This document shows positions 1-8,115 of a DNA stretch of 36,903 nt, one piece after another. Both the position numbers and the translations under genes were made by a program. The notes under the pieces are model-generated. The model was not told where the DNA came from. It made no database searches and was given only the letters and a program-made list of their open reading frames with translations. Every line of letters begins with the position of its first letter. The stretch's first letter is position 1. Location of the stretch: the NCBI GenBank assembly GCA_029881495.1, contig JAOUMJ010000012.1, positions 1-36,903 of the forward strand. Direction: 5' to 3'. The stretch comes from Nitrospinota bacterium (GTDB lineage: Bacteria; Nitrospinota_A; UBA7883; JACRGQ01).

Positions 1-3000
1 CACCTTTGCCGTTAGCGAGCATCAGCGCGAGGAGATACTGCGCGCGGGGATAACCCTTCTCCGCCGCCATTTGGAAATATTTCGCCGCTTCCCTGCTGTC
101 TTTCTTCTTCAGCCCTCTACCGGTCAGATAGATGTGGCCGAGCCGGAACATCGCCTTTGAATGATCCTGCGCCGCCGCCATCGTATACCACGGCACCGCC
201 TTGCCGAACTCCCTCATCGGGTCTCGCCCCATGAAATATATCTCGCCAAGCTCATAGGCGGCGGCCCTGTGCCCTTTCTCCGCAGCCATTTTGTAATATT
301 TTATCGCCTGCTCGTATCCGCCGTCGGGAACCTCCGGCACGTTTGCGTATATTCCGGCAAGACGGTACTGCGCCTCCACCACTCCGCTCTCGGCGACAGG
401 GAGAAAATACTTTGCCGCCCTGGTGTAACTCCTCTTCACCCCTCTGCCGTCAAAATACATCCCGGCTATCTTGTACGAAGCCACGATATCGCCAAGAATG
501 GCGGCCCTCTCGTACCAGAACGCCGCCTTCGCGTCGTCCGGCTCTATCAGTTTTCCATCTTCAAATATCTCGCCGAGTCTTCGTGAGGCGGCGGAGACAT
601 TCTCAAGCGCGACAACTTCGTACCACTTGATCGCTTCAATGATGTTCCTGTCGACACCGTTTCCGGTTTCGTAGAGAGCTGCCATTTTCATCTGCGCGTC
701 GAGATTCTTCTGCTTCGCCGCCATGAAATACCATTTCGCCGCCTCTTTCATATCCCTCTTTCTTATTTCACCCTTTTCGTACATCAAGGCAACCCACATC
801 TGCGCGCCCAGATCACCCGCGCCAGCCGCCATCTCGTACCACTTCGCCGAAAGCGAAAGATCAGGTGAAACGCCGATACCTTCTTCGAATATTTTGGCAA
901 GCCTCAGCTGTGCGTCTATGTTCCCCTGCTCACCGACCTTTGTGTACCACTTGATCGCCATCTCCATCTCCGGCTTTTTTGTACCTTCGCCAAGCTCGTA
1001 CATCCTTGCGAGGAGATAAGCTCCGTCGAGGTTCCCCTGGTCGGAAGCGCGCTGATACCACTTTATGGCGCTCGTGTAATCACGATTGACCCCTTTACCC
1101 GTGTAATAGATGTCGCCTAGTTTTACCTGCGCGGCGGGGTCGCCCATCAGTGCGGCCTGCCTGTACCACCAGGAAGATCTCGTAAGGTTTTTGGGGATCG
1201 ACCCGCGATCCTCCGCCCAGAACTCCGCAAGGCTGTGCTCTATCTTGAAATACCTCGAACCGTTCACCGTATCGGTTTTCTTCTTTAAATCCTTGTCGGC
1301 CCTCAGCTCTTTTTCCGCATCCTTGTCCCCGGGATACGAAGGGGCATCCTTGTAACCGCTCAATGCCGTCTGATACCACTTCAAGGCGTTCTCGTAGCTT
1401 AAGGGTACTCCGTCTCCGGTCTCGAACAGCTTTCCTATCTCATACGCGCCACCCATCTCACCGCCGTCCGCCGCGGACTTGAAATAAATGTAGGCTGTCT
1501 TTGGATCCCTTGCCACCCCTTTGCCCGTCATATATATTCTTCCAGCGTTGAGGAGAGCCATGTTGTGCCCCTTCTCCCCCGCCTTCTCATACCATGAAAC
1601 CGCTTCAAAAATATCCTTGTTCACACCGCTACCTGTTTCAAGCATCAATCCAAGCGTGAACTGCGCTTCGGTATGACCCTTTACGGCCGCTTTCCTTATA
1701 AGGACGGCGGCGGCTCTTTCGTCTACCGCTATTCCGTCCCCTTCGCGCATCTTCCTGCCGAGCATGTATTCCGCTTCTACATAGCCGTGCGCCACCGATT
1801 TCTTATACCAGCCGATGGCGCTCTCCCCTTTTTCCGCTTTTGTGCGCCCCAGATCGATAAACTTCGCCAGTCGATACTCCGCTTCGGGATCCCCCTGCGC
1901 GGCGGCCTTCCGATACCAGCTTGCGGCCCTCAGGTAATCCCTGTATATCTTTACTTTTTTTTCTTTCCCTCTTTTATCTTCATCATCAAGGTCTGCCTCT
2001 TCCGGTATCGCCTCGCCGCTGTCCATGACCATCTTTACGAATTCGTCGCCGACCTCGTAACCCATTTCATATACGGCACCGAGCGTACGCTGTGCTTCTA
2101 CATGATTCTGCAGTCCCGCCTTCTCAAGCCACCCTATCGCCGCGACCGGATCCCTGTCGACATCGTCGCCATCCATGTATTTCATCCCGAGCCTGAACTG
2201 CGCCTCGGCATGCCCCAGCTCGGCGGCCTTTTGGTACCAGAAGATGTTCTCCAGCGGATCGCGTTTTGTCCCTTCCCCCTTGTCGAGAAGATCTGCGAGA
2301 GCGAACTGTGCGTCAGCGTTTTCATGTTCCGCCGCTTTTCTGAACAAATCGACCGCGTGGAAAGTAGCGCCATCCTCCAAACTGAGTTTCCCCAGGTAAT
2401 ACTCCGCGTCGCCCGAACCCTGCTCTGCCGCTTTTTCAAGCCAGAGCTTTGCTTCTACTCTGTCATTCTTTCCGCCTCGGCTGTAATACGCCTTTCCTAG
2501 GTTATACTGCGCGTCCATCAGGCCGGCCTTTGCCGATTCGAGATAAAGCGCTATAACCTTGTCGTAATTCTTTTCGCCCCCTTCGCTACTCTCCATTATC
2601 TTGGCAAGCCTGTTCTTCGCCCCGGCATGTCCCAAGTCGGACGCATGCCGGTACCATGTAACGGCGTTAGAATCATCCCGCGGTTCCAGCAATCCGAGGT
2701 CGTACAGCATCGCCAAACGGAAAGCGGACTCGGCATTGCCGGCGAGAGCCGCACTTTTGTACCACTCTTCCGCCTTGCCGAAATCCCTTATAACGCCTAT
2801 CCCTTTTTCATATGCCCTGCCTGTTTCCATCTGTGCTTCGATATGTCCCTGCGTGGCGGCTTTTTCATACCAGCTAGAGGCGGAAACCGGATCCTTGTCT
2901 AGACCTAGCCCCTCCGTAAAAATAGTGCCAAGCCTGAACTGCGATTCGACGTGTCCCTTGTCGCCCGCCTTCATATACCAGTACGCGGCGTTCAGAGAGT

Positions 3001-3949
3001 CCTGCGCTCCACCCTCACCCCTTGCAAGCATGTCGGCAATGAGGAACTGGGATTCCATATGCCCCTGCATGGCGGCCTTTTCATACCAGCTTCGGGCCGC
3101 CGGTTGGTTTCCGTCGCCGTAGTAAATCTGGGCCAATCGATATTGAGCTTCCGGGTGACCGCTTTCTGCCGCCTTGCCAAGCCAAAGCTTAGCCTCTTGC
3201 GCGTTGTCATCACCCAGCCTGTTGAAGTAAATGAAACCGAGCCTGTATTGTGCTTCCACCACACCCTGCTCCGCGGCCTTGCGGTACCACTCTTCAGCGC
3301 CCACGGAGTCGGGTCTCACACCGTCGCCGCTATCCAGCATTAACGCGAGCCTTGCTTGCGCGTCTGCAATTCCCTTTTCCGACGATTTGCGATACCACTT
3401 AACAGCCTCTTCATGGTTCGTGGCTGTCCCTGTCCCCTTGTCATACATGACCGCGACTTTATACTCGGCATCGGTAATGCCATGCTTTGCCGCCTTGAGA
3501 AGCCACTTGAAAGCTTGAACGTCGTTCTTTTCTACCCCCTGTCCCTTTTCATAGAAAATCCCGACACGGTATTGAGCCTCCGGCTTCCCCCAATCGGCCG
3601 ATCTCTTGAACCATTGAAAGGCCTCAACATGATCCTGGGGAACCCCTCTCCCCTGCTCATATATTTCACCCAGTGTATACTGTGCGAGGATATGACCGGA
3701 TATGCCGGCTTTTTTGTACCATTCGATCGCAGTTTGCATATCCATTTCCGGGTTTTTATCGCTACTGTAGAAATTCCCCATCAGGTACCGGGCCTCGGAA
3801 TCTCCGGCATTTGCCGATCTCTCCAGAAGAGCCAGCTCGCGGGGATCGGAAGGGATCGGCACGGAAATCTTCCCATAGCCGTTGGCATATGCGTGTTCGA
3901 CAGGCAAAAAACACGCTAATAGAGCAATTATCAATAGCCTGGACATCAT
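1..3949 (-). CDS. Giant secreted SEL1-repeat protein, C-terminus beyond the window
   Basis: The frame stays open for 1,316 codons from the start to the left window edge, so the C-terminus is missing. The N-terminus is a hydrophobic stretch ending in AYA before NGYGK, which reads as a Sec signal peptide; an internal LLAC makes a lipoprotein signal a weaker alternative. From about residue 40 onward I count roughly 33 SEL1/TPR-like repeats of about 36 residues. Typical features are AEQG at the helix start, EAQYRLG in helix A, a G-G turn and WY-KA in helix B. Two places break the period: a charged insert near residues 633-665 and an insert near residues 863-917. SEL1 solenoids are protein-protein interaction scaffolds; the partner is not visible here. 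Two in-frame ATGs lie at 3949 and 3946 behind GGAAGAGG; the second has the better spacing. The gene is divergent from gspL and has its own sigma28-like promoter. Confidence 0.93.
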   Translation of the reverse strand, partial: MMSRLLIIALLACFLPVEHAYANGYGKISVPIPSDPRELALLERSANAGDSEARYLMGNFYSSDKNPEMDMQTAIEWYKKAGISGHILAQYTLGEIYEQGRGVPQDHVEAFQWFKRSADWGKPEAQYRVGIFYEKGQGVEKNDVQAFKWLLKAAKHGITDAEYKVAVMYDKGTGTATNHEEAVKWYRKSSEKGIADAQARLALMLDSGDGVRPDSVGAEEWYRKAAEQGVVEAQYRLGFIYFNRLGDDNAQEAKLWLGKAAESGHPEAQYRLAQIYYGDGNQPAARSWYEKAAMQGHMESQFLIADMLARGEGGAQDSLNAAYWYMKAGDKGHVESQFRLGTIFTEGLGLDKDPVSASSWYEKAATQGHIEAQMETGRAYEKGIGVIRDFGKAEEWYKSAALAGNAESAFRLAMLYDLGLLEPRDDSNAVTWYRHASDLGHAGAKNRLAKIMESSEGGEKNYDKVIALYLESAKAGLMDAQYNLGKAYYSRGGKNDRVEAKLWLEKAAEQGSGDAEYYLGKLSLEDGATFHAVDLFRKAAEHENADAQFALADLLDKGEGTKRDPLENIFWYQKAAELGHAEAQFRLGMKYMDGDDVDRDPVAAIGWLEKAGLQNHVEAQRTLGAVYEMGYEVGDEFVKMVMDSGEAIPEEADLDDEDKRGKEKKVKIYRDYLRAASWYRKAAAQGDPEAEYRLAKFIDLGRTKAEKGESAIGWYKKSVAHGYVEAEYMLGRKMREGDGIAVDERAAAVLIRKAAVKGHTEAQFTLGLMLETGSGVNKDIFEAVSWYEKAGEKGHNMALLNAGRIYMTGKGVARDPKTAYIYFKSAADGGEMGGAYEIGKLFETGDGVPLSYENALKWYQTALSGYKDAPSYPGDKDAEKELRADKDLKKKTDTVNGSRYFKIEHSLAEFWAEDRGSIPKNLTRSSWWYRQAALMGDPAAQVKLGDIYYTGKGVNRDYTSAIKWYQRASDQGNLDGAYLLARMYELGEGTKKPEMEMAIKWYTKVGEQGNIDAQLRLAKIFEEGIGVSPDLSLSAKWYEMAAGAGDLGAQMWVALMYEKGEIRKRDMKEAAKWYFMAAKQKNLDAQMKMAALYETGNGVDRNIIEAIKWYEVVALENVSAASRRLGEIFEDGKLIEPDDAKAAFWYERAAILGDIVASYKIAGMYFDGRGVKRSYTRAAKYFLPVAESGVVEAQYRLAGIYANVPEVPDGGYEQAIKYYKMAAEKGHRAAAYELGEIYFMGRDPMREFGKAVPWYTMAAAQDHSKAMFRLGHIYLTGRGLKKKDSREAAKYFQMAAEKGYPRAQYLLALMLANGKG

Positions 3950-3987
3950 CCCTCTTCCGTTAAATGTAAGCAAACCCGTTATTCTGC

Positions 3988-4014
3988 TTATCGGCAAAAA
4001 GCATCAAATCCTGA
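3988..4014 (-). promoter_or_regulatory. Sigma28 (FliA)-type promoter for the SEL1-repeat gene
   Basis: Read on the minus strand, TCAGGATT is followed by an 11-nt spacer and GCCGATAA. The flagellar sigma28 consensus is TAAAGTTT-N11-GCCGATAA: the -10 element matches 8 of 8 and the -35 element 5 of 8, with the canonical spacer. The -10 box ends 38 nt before the first ATG of the SEL1 gene, a normal leader length. The match was made by eye, and the function is inferred. Confidence 0.6.
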
Positions 4015-4077
4015 GCAGATTATTATTTTCCCGATAAATTCATTTTGCACCAGCGGCGTGATAGAATCACTAGCGTT

Positions 4078-5505
4078 ATGCATAAAATCGCGGTTGTGGA
4101 TCCTAATGAGAAGTTCTCTTCATTCGCCGTTTTTTCCGAAAGTTTCCAAGGGGTTGCCCTTGAGAACACTGGACAGGTGAACGGCAATTTTCTGGATAAA
4201 GGTGAGACCGCGGCCAAACTGAAGGGGGAGCTTGAACGCCTCTGCCCTGAAGGATTCTCCCTCATCCTCCTCATTCCCCGGCATCTCGGGCTGGTGACTT
4301 CTGTCGCGATCCCGGCAAAATCTCCGGATATCATCGGGAAAATGATGGAATTTGAATTTCCCAGACATTTCCCCCTGAAAAAGGAGGAGTTGATCGCGGA
4401 TTATTACATCGCATCCCGAAATGAGGATAGCTTCGAAATAAACCTTGCGGGGATGAAACGGGAAGATTTCGAAAAATGGATGACTCTATCGAATGACGCG
4501 GGACTATACCCCGATGGAGTTTCGCTTTCATCCGCCGCATCCCTACCTGTGCCAACCGGCTACGCAAACGGCATCCCGGGAGGGGCGGAAATGCCATCCA
4601 AAAGAGTTTTTATCTCCATATCCGCTGAAGGGTTTGAGTTAAGCTTGGTGAAAAAAGAACGGATAATGTATTCCAGGTTCACCCGTTTCAAACCGCCGAT
4701 AGACGAAAAATACTTTTTTTCCGAAGAGCCGTGGGATGACTCAAGCGCAACCTCCGCCGCAAAACAGGTACAGGAAGAGTTTCAGCGCGTTCGCCTTGTA
4801 TCGGGAATAGAGGGGATAGATGATTATCTCCAAAGAATTTTCATCTCTGGCGGCGGGATGCTAAGGGGGAAGATCGCCTACAAGCTGGGGGGTATCCCTG
4901 AATTCACGAAATCCGACATTACAAAACTGCCGGGCAACGACAGCAAAAGCGGTTTCGACTATACGGCAGTCGCTCAGGGGATGCTGGGGATAGACGAGGG
5001 GGTAAGGTTCAACCTTATTCCGAAAAAACAGCGCAGATCGATGTTCGATCGTCTAAGAAAAAGGCTTCTCCTCACCGGCGGAGTTTTGGGAACTGCTCTA
5101 TTGATCTGGATTTCCACCGCCTGGGGGATCCAGTACTATCGGATAACAACTCTTGAGACGGAGCTTGCAAGATTAAGATCAGAGGCAACCAAATCAGAAA
5201 AAATGCTGTTGAAGGTTGACGAAATAGTCACATACCTTGGGAGCTTCATCAACTTTGCCAAGAGCCCCGCATTGACCATTGGGGTTTTTGACGCGATAAA
5301 TTCCGCGCTCCCAATGAACACTCACCTGACGGATATCGACCTTCGACGCGGAAAACTTACCATCGCGGGATTATCGGGCGATTCCTCCTCCCTTATCAAG
5401 ATGCTGGAAAACTCGGCGGCCTTTAAAAATGTACGGATGGTCGGTGCGGTAAATACCGCTATCGGCGGCGTGGAAAAATTCAAGATTGCGATGGAGCTTG
5501 AATGA
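4078..5505 (+). CDS. gspL: Type II secretion system inner-membrane protein GspL
   Basis: This 475-residue protein is built as an actin-like (PilM-type) cytoplasmic domain of about 320 residues, one membrane helix at about 330-353 and a periplasmic PilN-like domain. A predicted coiled coil (TLETELARLRSEATK) follows the helix. That fused PilM+PilN layout is diagnostic of GspL, which links the GspE ATPase to the periplasmic part of the secretion machine. FISGGGML near residue 261 resembles the conserved phosphate-binding turn of this fold. The ATG at 4078 is preferred to an in-frame TTG at 4045. Neither start has a clear Shine-Dalgarno sequence. The stop overlaps the gspM start by ATGA. No other gsp gene lies upstream: the neighbour is the divergent SEL1 gene. 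A type IV pilus-like role is possible, but pilM and pilN are normally separate genes. Confidence 0.82.
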   Translation: MHKIAVVDPNEKFSSFAVFSESFQGVALENTGQVNGNFLDKGETAAKLKGELERLCPEGFSLILLIPRHLGLVTSVAIPAKSPDIIGKMMEFEFPRHFPLKKEELIADYYIASRNEDSFEINLAGMKREDFEKWMTLSNDAGLYPDGVSLSSAASLPVPTGYANGIPGGAEMPSKRVFISISAEGFELSLVKKERIMYSRFTRFKPPIDEKYFFSEEPWDDSSATSAAKQVQEEFQRVRLVSGIEGIDDYLQRIFISGGGMLRGKIAYKLGGIPEFTKSDITKLPGNDSKSGFDYTAVAQGMLGIDEGVRFNLIPKKQRRSMFDRLRKRLLLTGGVLGTALLIWISTAWGIQYYRITTLETELARLRSEATKSEKMLLKVDEIVTYLGSFINFAKSPALTIGVFDAINSALPMNTHLTDIDLRRGKLTIAGLSGDSSSLIKMLENSAAFKNVRMVGAVNTAIGGVEKFKIAMELE

Positions 5506-6161
5506 GCAGATACGGAAGCGCCGATCTCGGCGGTGGCGGATTGCAGGGAATCAGCAGCAGACTGCGCGCAATACTTGCTCCGCTGACCGAGAGGCTGGAC
5601 AAGCTTCCGGAAAGGGATAAAAAGGTTATCGTCCTGGGTGGAGCGATCTCCGCGCTGATACTTCTATACTCCTTTCTGATAGACCCCTTATACATCCGCT
5701 ATGGGGAGATAAAAAACGAAGTCATTCGCACAACCGAAAAGGTAGAGAGGTTCAGATCAGTACTTGAAACTACCGAAGAAAATCAGGGGAAGCGTGAAGA
5801 GTACACAAGGGAGTTTGAATCGGCATTAAGACTCTGCTTTGAAGGCGAGACCGAAAGCATAGCGGCTGGAAAACTGGCCGAAACAGCAAGAGATATCGCC
5901 TCTGAGATCGGCCTGGTACTGAAATCCACAAAGGTTGAGAACAGCGTTATCGTTCCGGGATTCAGAACGCTCAATGTGGCGATCTCCTTCGACGCTTCAT
6001 TCCCTTCCCTACTCCGCTTCACGCAGAAGATCGGGGAGAGCGGAAGAAAGATAATGATAAAAGACGCTAAAATACATTCACTGAGAGAAACCTACCCAAG
6101 CAACCAGGAAGAGATACTCTCCGTGGAGCTGATCCTCTCCGGTCTGCAGTACGTTCAGTAA
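5502..6161 (+). CDS. gspM: Type II secretion system protein GspM (PilO-like)
   Basis: This 219-residue protein has a short cytoplasmic N-terminus, one membrane helix at about 45-63, a coiled coil (NEVIRTTEKVERFRSVLE) and a C-terminal ferredoxin-like domain. The layout and length fit GspM/PilO, the partner that stabilises GspL in the inner membrane. Assignment rests mainly on this architecture and on position: it overlaps the gspL stop by four bases, as in standard gspL-gspM pairs, because sequence conservation in GspM is low. It is followed after 20 nt by rimP on the same strand, so the pair is probably cotranscribed with rimP-nusA. Confidence 0.78.
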   Translation: MSRYGSADLGGGGLQGISSRLRAILAPLTERLDKLPERDKKVIVLGGAISALILLYSFLIDPLYIRYGEIKNEVIRTTEKVERFRSVLETTEENQGKREEYTREFESALRLCFEGETESIAAGKLAETARDIASEIGLVLKSTKVENSVIVPGFRTLNVAISFDASFPSLLRFTQKIGESGRKIMIKDAKIHSLRETYPSNQEEILSVELILSGLQYVQ

Positions 6162-6181
6162 CGGGCCAAAAGGAATAGAAA

Positions 6182-6640
6182 ATGGATATTGTAAAATCAA
6201 TTGCCGCACTGCTGACGCCTCTGCTTGAACGGGAAAAGCTCTCCCTGTACGACATAGAGATAGTCGGCGGGGCAACAAAGGCGATCATACGGGTGTACAT
6301 TGACAGCCCTTCAGGGATCACGCATGAAACATGTTCAAAGGTTTCGCGGCATCTCTCCACGCTTATGGAAGTGGAAGAGGTAGTCCCCGGGGAGTATCTC
6401 CTTGAGGTCTCATCTCCCGGGCTTACAAGGGCGCTGAAAAAGCCGGAACACTTCAGCAAAAGCATCGGCAAACTGATGAAAATAAATTTCCGCAACACAT
6501 ACGAAGGGGCAAAAAGCATCGTGGCAAAACTTATCAGCGAGGAAGACGGGATATTCACGGCGGAAGAGATACCGGGAAACCGTATTTACAAATTCAAATA
6601 TGACGACGTGGCAAAGGCAAGATTGGAGTTCGAAGAATGA
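6182..6640 (+). CDS. rimP: Ribosome maturation factor RimP
   Basis: This 152-residue protein is needed for 30S subunit maturation. Family features are visible: the N-terminal alpha/beta domain with LSLYDIEIVGG and RVYIDSPSGIT, the CSKVSRHLSTLMEVEE helix, the highly conserved LEVSSPGLTRALKKPEHF segment at about residues 78-95, and a C-terminal SH3-like barrel ending KFKYDDVAKARLEFEE. Length matches the family. The stop overlaps the nusA start (ATGA), the near-universal rimP-nusA arrangement. The only odd feature is upstream: gspLM in place of the usual start of the operon. Confidence 0.96.
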   Translation: MDIVKSIAALLTPLLEREKLSLYDIEIVGGATKAIIRVYIDSPSGITHETCSKVSRHLSTLMEVEEVVPGEYLLEVSSPGLTRALKKPEHFSKSIGKLMKINFRNTYEGAKSIVAKLISEEDGIFTAEEIPGNRIYKFKYDDVAKARLEFEE

Positions 6641-7677
6641 CTGAAAAAAATATCACCCCTCTGCTTGAAGAAGCCGCAACGGGGCGGGGCGTTTCCAAGG
6701 ATTTCATTGTAAAGGCGATAGAGCTTGGCCTCTCCCTGGCGGCGCGAAAGAAGGAGGGATTGGAAAACCTCGAAGCGCTCTTTAATGAAAAGACCGGATC
6801 CTTTGGCATGTATAAGATCAAAAGGGCCCAGGAACTGGTAAACGATCCTGAAGCGGAAATCTCCCTTGCGGATGCGCTGGTAACGGACCCTGAGTGCGAA
6901 ACCGGCAAAGAGGTAAGGATACCGTTCAACTACCCGGACATTGACCGCCTCACCGCGATGACCGTCCGGCGAATATTGAAAAAAAAGATAGATGAAATAA
7001 AAAGAGACAGCCTCCAGGAAGAGATGGAACTCTCCAGATGGAAAATGGTGGCGGCGACAGTGATAGGACGGAACGAAAAGGATGACCTCATCCTGAGCAT
7101 TGGACAGAAGCCGGCGCTATTGCCCAGACAGGAACAGGCTTTCAGGGAAGAGGTCGAGATAGGCGAGGTACTGCAAACCGTTATCATAGACGTAATCAGA
7201 CTTGCCAACGATCCGCTGTTCGTTGTCTCCCGTACTCACCCTCTCCTCCTCGGCGGGCTGTTCCGGCGCGAAATTCCGGAAATAAGCGATGGATACGTGG
7301 TGATAAAGGGGCTTGCGCGAGACACCGCGGGACGTTCCAAGATCGCCGTATTCAGCAAAAGGGATGATATCGACGCGATAGGCTCCTGCGTGGGACCTGC
7401 AGGCGAAAGGGTTCAAAGAATAATTAAGGAGTTGAAAGGGGAAAAGATCGACATCATCAAATGGTCCGAAACCCCTGAAGAGTATATCGCGGCGGCGCTC
7501 ACCCCCGCCAAGGTGACGGAAGTATTATGCGACAGGAAGACCGGCGAAGCGCTGGTAAAAACCGAGCCTGAACAGCATAAGATCGCGGTGGGTAAAGGTG
7601 GGCTGAATATTCGGCTCGCATGCCGTCTCACTCATTGGTCGATCAATATTGAAAAGGAAAAAACCTTTGGCAGGTAG
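6637..7677 (+). CDS. nusA: Transcription termination/antitermination factor NusA
   Basis: NusA binds RNA polymerase and nascent RNA and modulates pausing, termination and antitermination. At 346 residues it has the RNAP-binding N-terminal domain (about 1-125, including RRILKKKIDEIKRD), an S1 domain (about 130-200) and two KH domains. KH1 contains IGSCVGPAGERVQRIIKEL and GEKIDIIKWS; KH2 contains IAVGKGGLNIRLACRL. It ends straight after KH2, so it lacks the C-terminal acidic repeats of enterobacterial NusA. That short form is common outside gammaproteobacteria. The start overlaps the rimP stop. infB, which usually follows, is absent: the next 438 bases carry no long gene. Confidence 0.96.
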   Translation: MTEKNITPLLEEAATGRGVSKDFIVKAIELGLSLAARKKEGLENLEALFNEKTGSFGMYKIKRAQELVNDPEAEISLADALVTDPECETGKEVRIPFNYPDIDRLTAMTVRRILKKKIDEIKRDSLQEEMELSRWKMVAATVIGRNEKDDLILSIGQKPALLPRQEQAFREEVEIGEVLQTVIIDVIRLANDPLFVVSRTHPLLLGGLFRREIPEISDGYVVIKGLARDTAGRSKIAVFSKRDDIDAIGSCVGPAGERVQRIIKELKGEKIDIIKWSETPEEYIAAALTPAKVTEVLCDRKTGEALVKTEPEQHKIAVGKGGLNIRLACRLTHWSINIEKEKTFGR

Positions 7678-7910
7678 TTATAATCTTCCATATCTGTAAT
7701 TATAATTTTCCCCATTCCTGCAGGAGAATAGAGCTCTCCCTGGAAAAGCTCGGCAAGAGGCCGCATTATGCAAATTTTCAAAACAAAGCATAATTGGTTT
7801 CATTAAAATAATGGTATACTATAATACATATAGGAGATTGGAAAAACAGGCTTGCCTGAAGATTTCGTCATATTTGGGCGCCTTTTAAAAAGTACGGAAA
7901 TTTGTGTAGA

Positions 7911-7994
7911 ATGTCAGGTATAAGACTGCGTTCCTCCATTAAAGGAAAAGAAACTGATGAACAGGTAACGGAATGGTTTATTAACTCTTTATGA
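7911..7994 (+). CDS. Possible 27-residue peptide
   Basis: An ATG-initiated frame of 27 residues, beginning MSGIRLRSS and ending TEWFINSL. Upstream GGAA lies about 11 nt from the ATG, so a ribosome binding site is weak at best. The frame opens only at 7860 after a stop, so it cannot be much longer. It may be a leader peptide or the tail of a decayed gene whose earlier part is in the frame starting at 7852. I do not recognise it. Confidence 0.2.
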   Translation: MSGIRLRSSIKGKETDEQVTEWFINSL

Positions 7995-8042
7995 AATATT
8001 TACAGCATTCGTCACCGCAAGCAAAATGCGAAAACTCAAAAT

Positions 8043-8069
8043 TCAACTTTACCTTTTTTATACCGATAA
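8043..8069 (+). promoter_or_regulatory. Sigma28 (FliA)-type promoter for the chemoreceptor gene
   Basis: TCAACTTT (8043-8050), an 11-nt spacer and ACCGATAA (8062-8069) match the flagellar sigma28 consensus TAAAGTTT-N11-GCCGATAA at 6/8 and 7/8 positions. The predicted transcript start near 8077 leaves about 39 nt before the ATG at 8116. Chemoreceptors are standard late-class sigma28 targets, so match, spacing and gene function agree. Confidence 0.72.
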
Positions 8070-8115
8070 AATAAGACCGTGAAACACAACTGGAAATTTG
8101 GAGAGAGGAAGAAAC

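Larger units (their letters stand above)
7678..8115. other. 438-base gene-free stretch between nusA and the chemoreceptor
   Basis: AT-rich, with no long reading frame. It contains -10-like elements TATACT (7815-7820) and TATAAT (7820-7825) with no good -35, and AGGAG at 7832-7836. A short frame runs from TTG 7852 to 7923 and a second from ATG 7911 to 7994 in another frame. A sigma28 promoter lies at 8043-8069. I see no riboswitch, tRNA or strong terminator hairpin after nusA. The two overlapping short frames could be leader peptides or the remains of a frameshifted gene. Confidence 0.6.

Noticed and set aside
161-3963. Many plus-strand reading frames across the first 4 kb
   Set aside because: They lie antisense to the continuous SEL1-repeat frame, reflect its periodic sequence, and none resembles a known protein.
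4030-4037. CCCGATAA upstream of gspL as a sigma28 -10
   Set aside because: The sequence at the -35 position (CTGAGCAG) does not resemble TAAAGTTT.
4055-4073. CRP-like site GTGA-N5-TCAC before gspL
   Set aside because: CRP half-sites need a 6-nt spacer; the element is kept only as an unassigned palindrome.
8098-8115. TTG 8098 as chemoreceptor start
   Set aside because: It would place the GGAGAGAGGAAG ribosome binding site inside the coding sequence; ATG 8116 fits better.
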